The position numbers and the translations under genes are program-made. From Lacipirellula limnantheis (GTDB lineage: Bacteria > Planctomycetota > Planctomycetia > Pirellulales > Lacipirellulaceae), in assembly GCF_007746075.1 (NCBI RefSeq), contig NZ_CP036339.1, positions 1,932,885 through 1,996,884 of the forward strand: a DNA stretch of 64,000 nucleotides, in the 5' to 3' direction. Shown here piece by piece: positions 62,123 to 64,000 of the stretch. The notes below the pieces were generated by a model. That model searched no databases, was not told the origin of the DNA, and saw only the letters and a program-made list of their open reading frames with translations. Every line of letters starts with the position of its first letter. The first letter of the stretch is position 1.

Positions 62123-64000
62123 ATGGCTGCCAACGGCGACTCCCATTCCGAACTGCGCCGCGAGATTGATGAGTTAGGACGTTTGTTCGGCGCGACGATC
62201 ACGCGTTTCGCAGGCGACGAAGGCTTGGAACTCGTGGAACGGGTTCGCGGACTCGCCCGGCTCATGCGGGAGGGGAATGCCGAGGCGGGCCAGGCGTTGA
62301 GATCGCTGCTGGCACAGCTCGATGAAGCCCGACTGAAGGTCGTGGTGCGCAGCTTCAGTATCTTTCTTGAGCTGGCGAACCTTGCCGAAGATCGCCAGCG
62401 GATTCGCACGCTGCAGCAGCGCGAGGACGCATCGTACCCGGAGCCGCGCAAGGAATCGATTCGCGACGCGATCGCCGCATTTAAGAGCCGCGGCTTGACT
62501 GCATCGGAAGTGCAAACGCTGGTCAATCGGGTGGCGATCGAACTGGTGCTTACCGCTCACCCGACGGAAGCCAAGCGCCGTTCATTGCGACGCATTCTAC
62601 GACGCATCCACCAAACGCTGGCCGAGCGCGACGTCCAGCAAGGACAACCGCGGCAGTTGGGGCGGATCAGCCGCCAGTTGCAAAGCGAGTTGGAGATGCT
62701 CTGGCAGACCGACTTCATTCGGCCGCGCAGACCGACGGTGCTCGACGAGGTGGCCCGCGGGCTCGCGTTTCTGCCGGTGCTGTGGGAAGAGGCCCCGGCG
62801 CTAATTGATGAACTTCGGCAGGCGCTGGCGGAGAACTATCCCAGTGTTCGCTTGCAGCACGATCCCCCCCTGATTCGCTACGGATCATGGATGGGGGGCG
62901 ACCGCGACGGCAACCCGTTCGTGACGCCCGACATCACGCGCCAAACGCTCCAGCAGCTGCGCACGACCGCAATCGACCTGCATCTGGAAACCTGCGGTCG
63001 GCTATCGAAGTTTCTCAGCATCTCTGATCGCGAGACGCCGCCGCCGCCGGACCTGGTCGCCGCCATCGCCCGCGTCGGCGCCGCCTACCCAGCGCTGGCG
63101 GAAGAGCTCAAAGCCGAGAGACCGTTGGAGTCGTACCGGCAATGGTTGCACGCCATCGAGTGGCGTTTGCGACGGACCGCCGAAGTGTCGCTTTCGGCGG
63201 AGAGCACTGCTTCGCCGGCTGGCGCGTACGCCTCGGCAGAGGAATTATGGACAGACGTGAATGTGATCGCTGCCGCGCTGCAGGCGACTCGCAATGACAA
63301 TACCGAAGTCGTTGAAGTCCAGCCGTGGCTCGATCAGATTCTACTTTTCGGCTTTCATACCGAGCGACTCGACGTCAGGCAGCATTCCGGCGTGTATCGC
63401 GCGGTGATCGATGAGCTCTGGCGGGAGATGGGCATCGTCGAGCCGGGAGCTGAACTTGATGAAGCGGAGCGCTGCGACCGCCTGCTACAGACGCTCGGCC
63501 AGCCAATTTCCGCGACGGCTCCCGGACGATCCCCCGCGGCCGCCGAGACGCTGGAGCTGTTCGCCCTGCTGCGCCGCGTTGCGCGCCGTTATGGCATGGG
63601 GGCCCTCGGAGGCCATGTCGTCAGCATGACGGAGCACCCCAGCGACCTTGTCACGGTGCTCTGGTTCTGGCGGGCGTCGGAGGCGGTCGATGGCGGCCAT
63701 CGCGGCGACGCGCAGCTATTGCTGCCGATTGTCCCGCTCTTTGAAACGATCGGCGACCTCAGAGGCGCGGCGGCGACGTTCCGCGCGCTGCTGGAAAAGC
63801 CCGCCTACCGCGAACATTTGCGGGGTCTGAAGAACCAGCAGATGATCATGATCGGTTACTCCGACAGTACGAAAGACGGGGGCTATGTCGCGGCCCAATG
63901 GGCGCTATTCCAGGCGCAGATTGAGCTGCAACGGATCGCCGACGAGTTCGGCGTGACGGTCACCTTCTTTCATGGCCGCGGCGGCGCGCTGGGCCGCGGC
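62123..64000 (+). CDS. ppc: Phosphoenolpyruvate carboxylase (partial)
   Basis: The frame is open from the ATG at 62123 to the window end (626 codons; full enzymes have about 900). Visible motifs are VLTAHPTEAKRRS (catalytic His), RYGSWMGGDRDGNPF and the glycine loop FFHGRGGALGRG at the edge. The enzyme adds bicarbonate to PEP to give oxaloacetate, replenishing the TCA cycle in the cytoplasm. The start has only a weak GAAG upstream. Confidence 0.93.
   Translation, partial: MAANGDSHSELRREIDELGRLFGATITRFAGDEGLELVERVRGLARLMREGNAEAGQALRSLLAQLDEARLKVVVRSFSIFLELANLAEDRQRIRTLQQREDASYPEPRKESIRDAIAAFKSRGLTASEVQTLVNRVAIELVLTAHPTEAKRRSLRRILRRIHQTLAERDVQQGQPRQLGRISRQLQSELEMLWQTDFIRPRRPTVLDEVARGLAFLPVLWEEAPALIDELRQALAENYPSVRLQHDPPLIRYGSWMGGDRDGNPFVTPDITRQTLQQLRTTAIDLHLETCGRLSKFLSISDRETPPPPDLVAAIARVGAAYPALAEELKAERPLESYRQWLHAIEWRLRRTAEVSLSAESTASPAGAYASAEELWTDVNVIAAALQATRNDNTEVVEVQPWLDQILLFGFHTERLDVRQHSGVYRAVIDELWREMGIVEPGAELDEAERCDRLLQTLGQPISATAPGRSPAAAETLELFALLRRVARRYGMGALGGHVVSMTEHPSDLVTVLWFWRASEAVDGGHRGDAQLLLPIVPLFETIGDLRGAAATFRALLEKPAYREHLRGLKNQQMIMIGYSDSTKDGGYVAAQWALFQAQIELQRIADEFGVTVTFFHGRGGALGRG

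Overview
The window looks like chromosome from a planctomycete, most likely Pirellulales. It is GC-rich and shows several hallmarks of the group: dockerin-like repeats with PEP-CTERM tails, an LEPR-XLL-type N-terminus, a TIGR03009-type secreted protein, BBP7 beta-barrel proteins, a PSCyt1/DUF1549/DUF1553 giant, Hanks-type kinases, and a MoxR-DUF58-VWA cluster. This placement rests on protein families and is an inference.

Layout: 1-9.2 kb holds a tRNA-Leu, a rhodanese, a GT4 glycosyltransferase, secreted and hypothetical proteins, a membrane Ser/Thr kinase and a cysteine hydrolase. 9.2-12 kb is a three-gene operon (two GT2 glycosyltransferases around an HD-like DUF6817-type protein). 12.4-15 kb is a tandem pair of BBP7 proteins, followed by a D-threonine-aldolase-like enzyme and a dockerin/PEP-CTERM protein. 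19.1-21.6 kb is an AT-richer gene for a HEPN-motif protein that has been split by a complete IS630-family element. 21.7-23.8 kb is groES-groEL. 24.3-30.2 kb holds two exported planctomycete proteins. 30.3-36.5 kb is an ABC-2 export operon with a partner protein and a DASS transporter. 36.9-44.2 kb holds a large exported protein, a kinase fused to a degenerate receiver domain, fluC, rpiB, and a fusion of TsaC/Sua5 with a YwlE-like phosphatase. 44.6-53.6 kb is an NHL lipoprotein followed by the VWA-MoxR-DUF58-VWA set. 53.7-57.8 kb holds a methyltransferase, an HGSNAT-like acyltransferase and a NagB-PIG-L fusion. 57.9-62.1 kb is a sugar-catabolic cluster with a divergent AraC regulator. The window ends inside ppc.

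The most unusual content lies between the genes. At least eight families of long inverted repeats occupy the gaps, often abutting stop or start codons. One family has four near-perfect copies with exactly 25-nt arms and 25-nt unrelated spacers. Another group of three unrelated sequences (CTGACTC, GTCAGTT, GGGTTCR) builds its arms from four tandem heptamers. Two more are three-tier nested palindromes of about 260 nt. Four consecutive gaps from the NHL gene to the second VWA gene are filled by different families. I do not recognise these as a described system. They could be non-autonomous mobile elements or an intercistronic RNA-processing or termination code, and the sequence alone does not decide.
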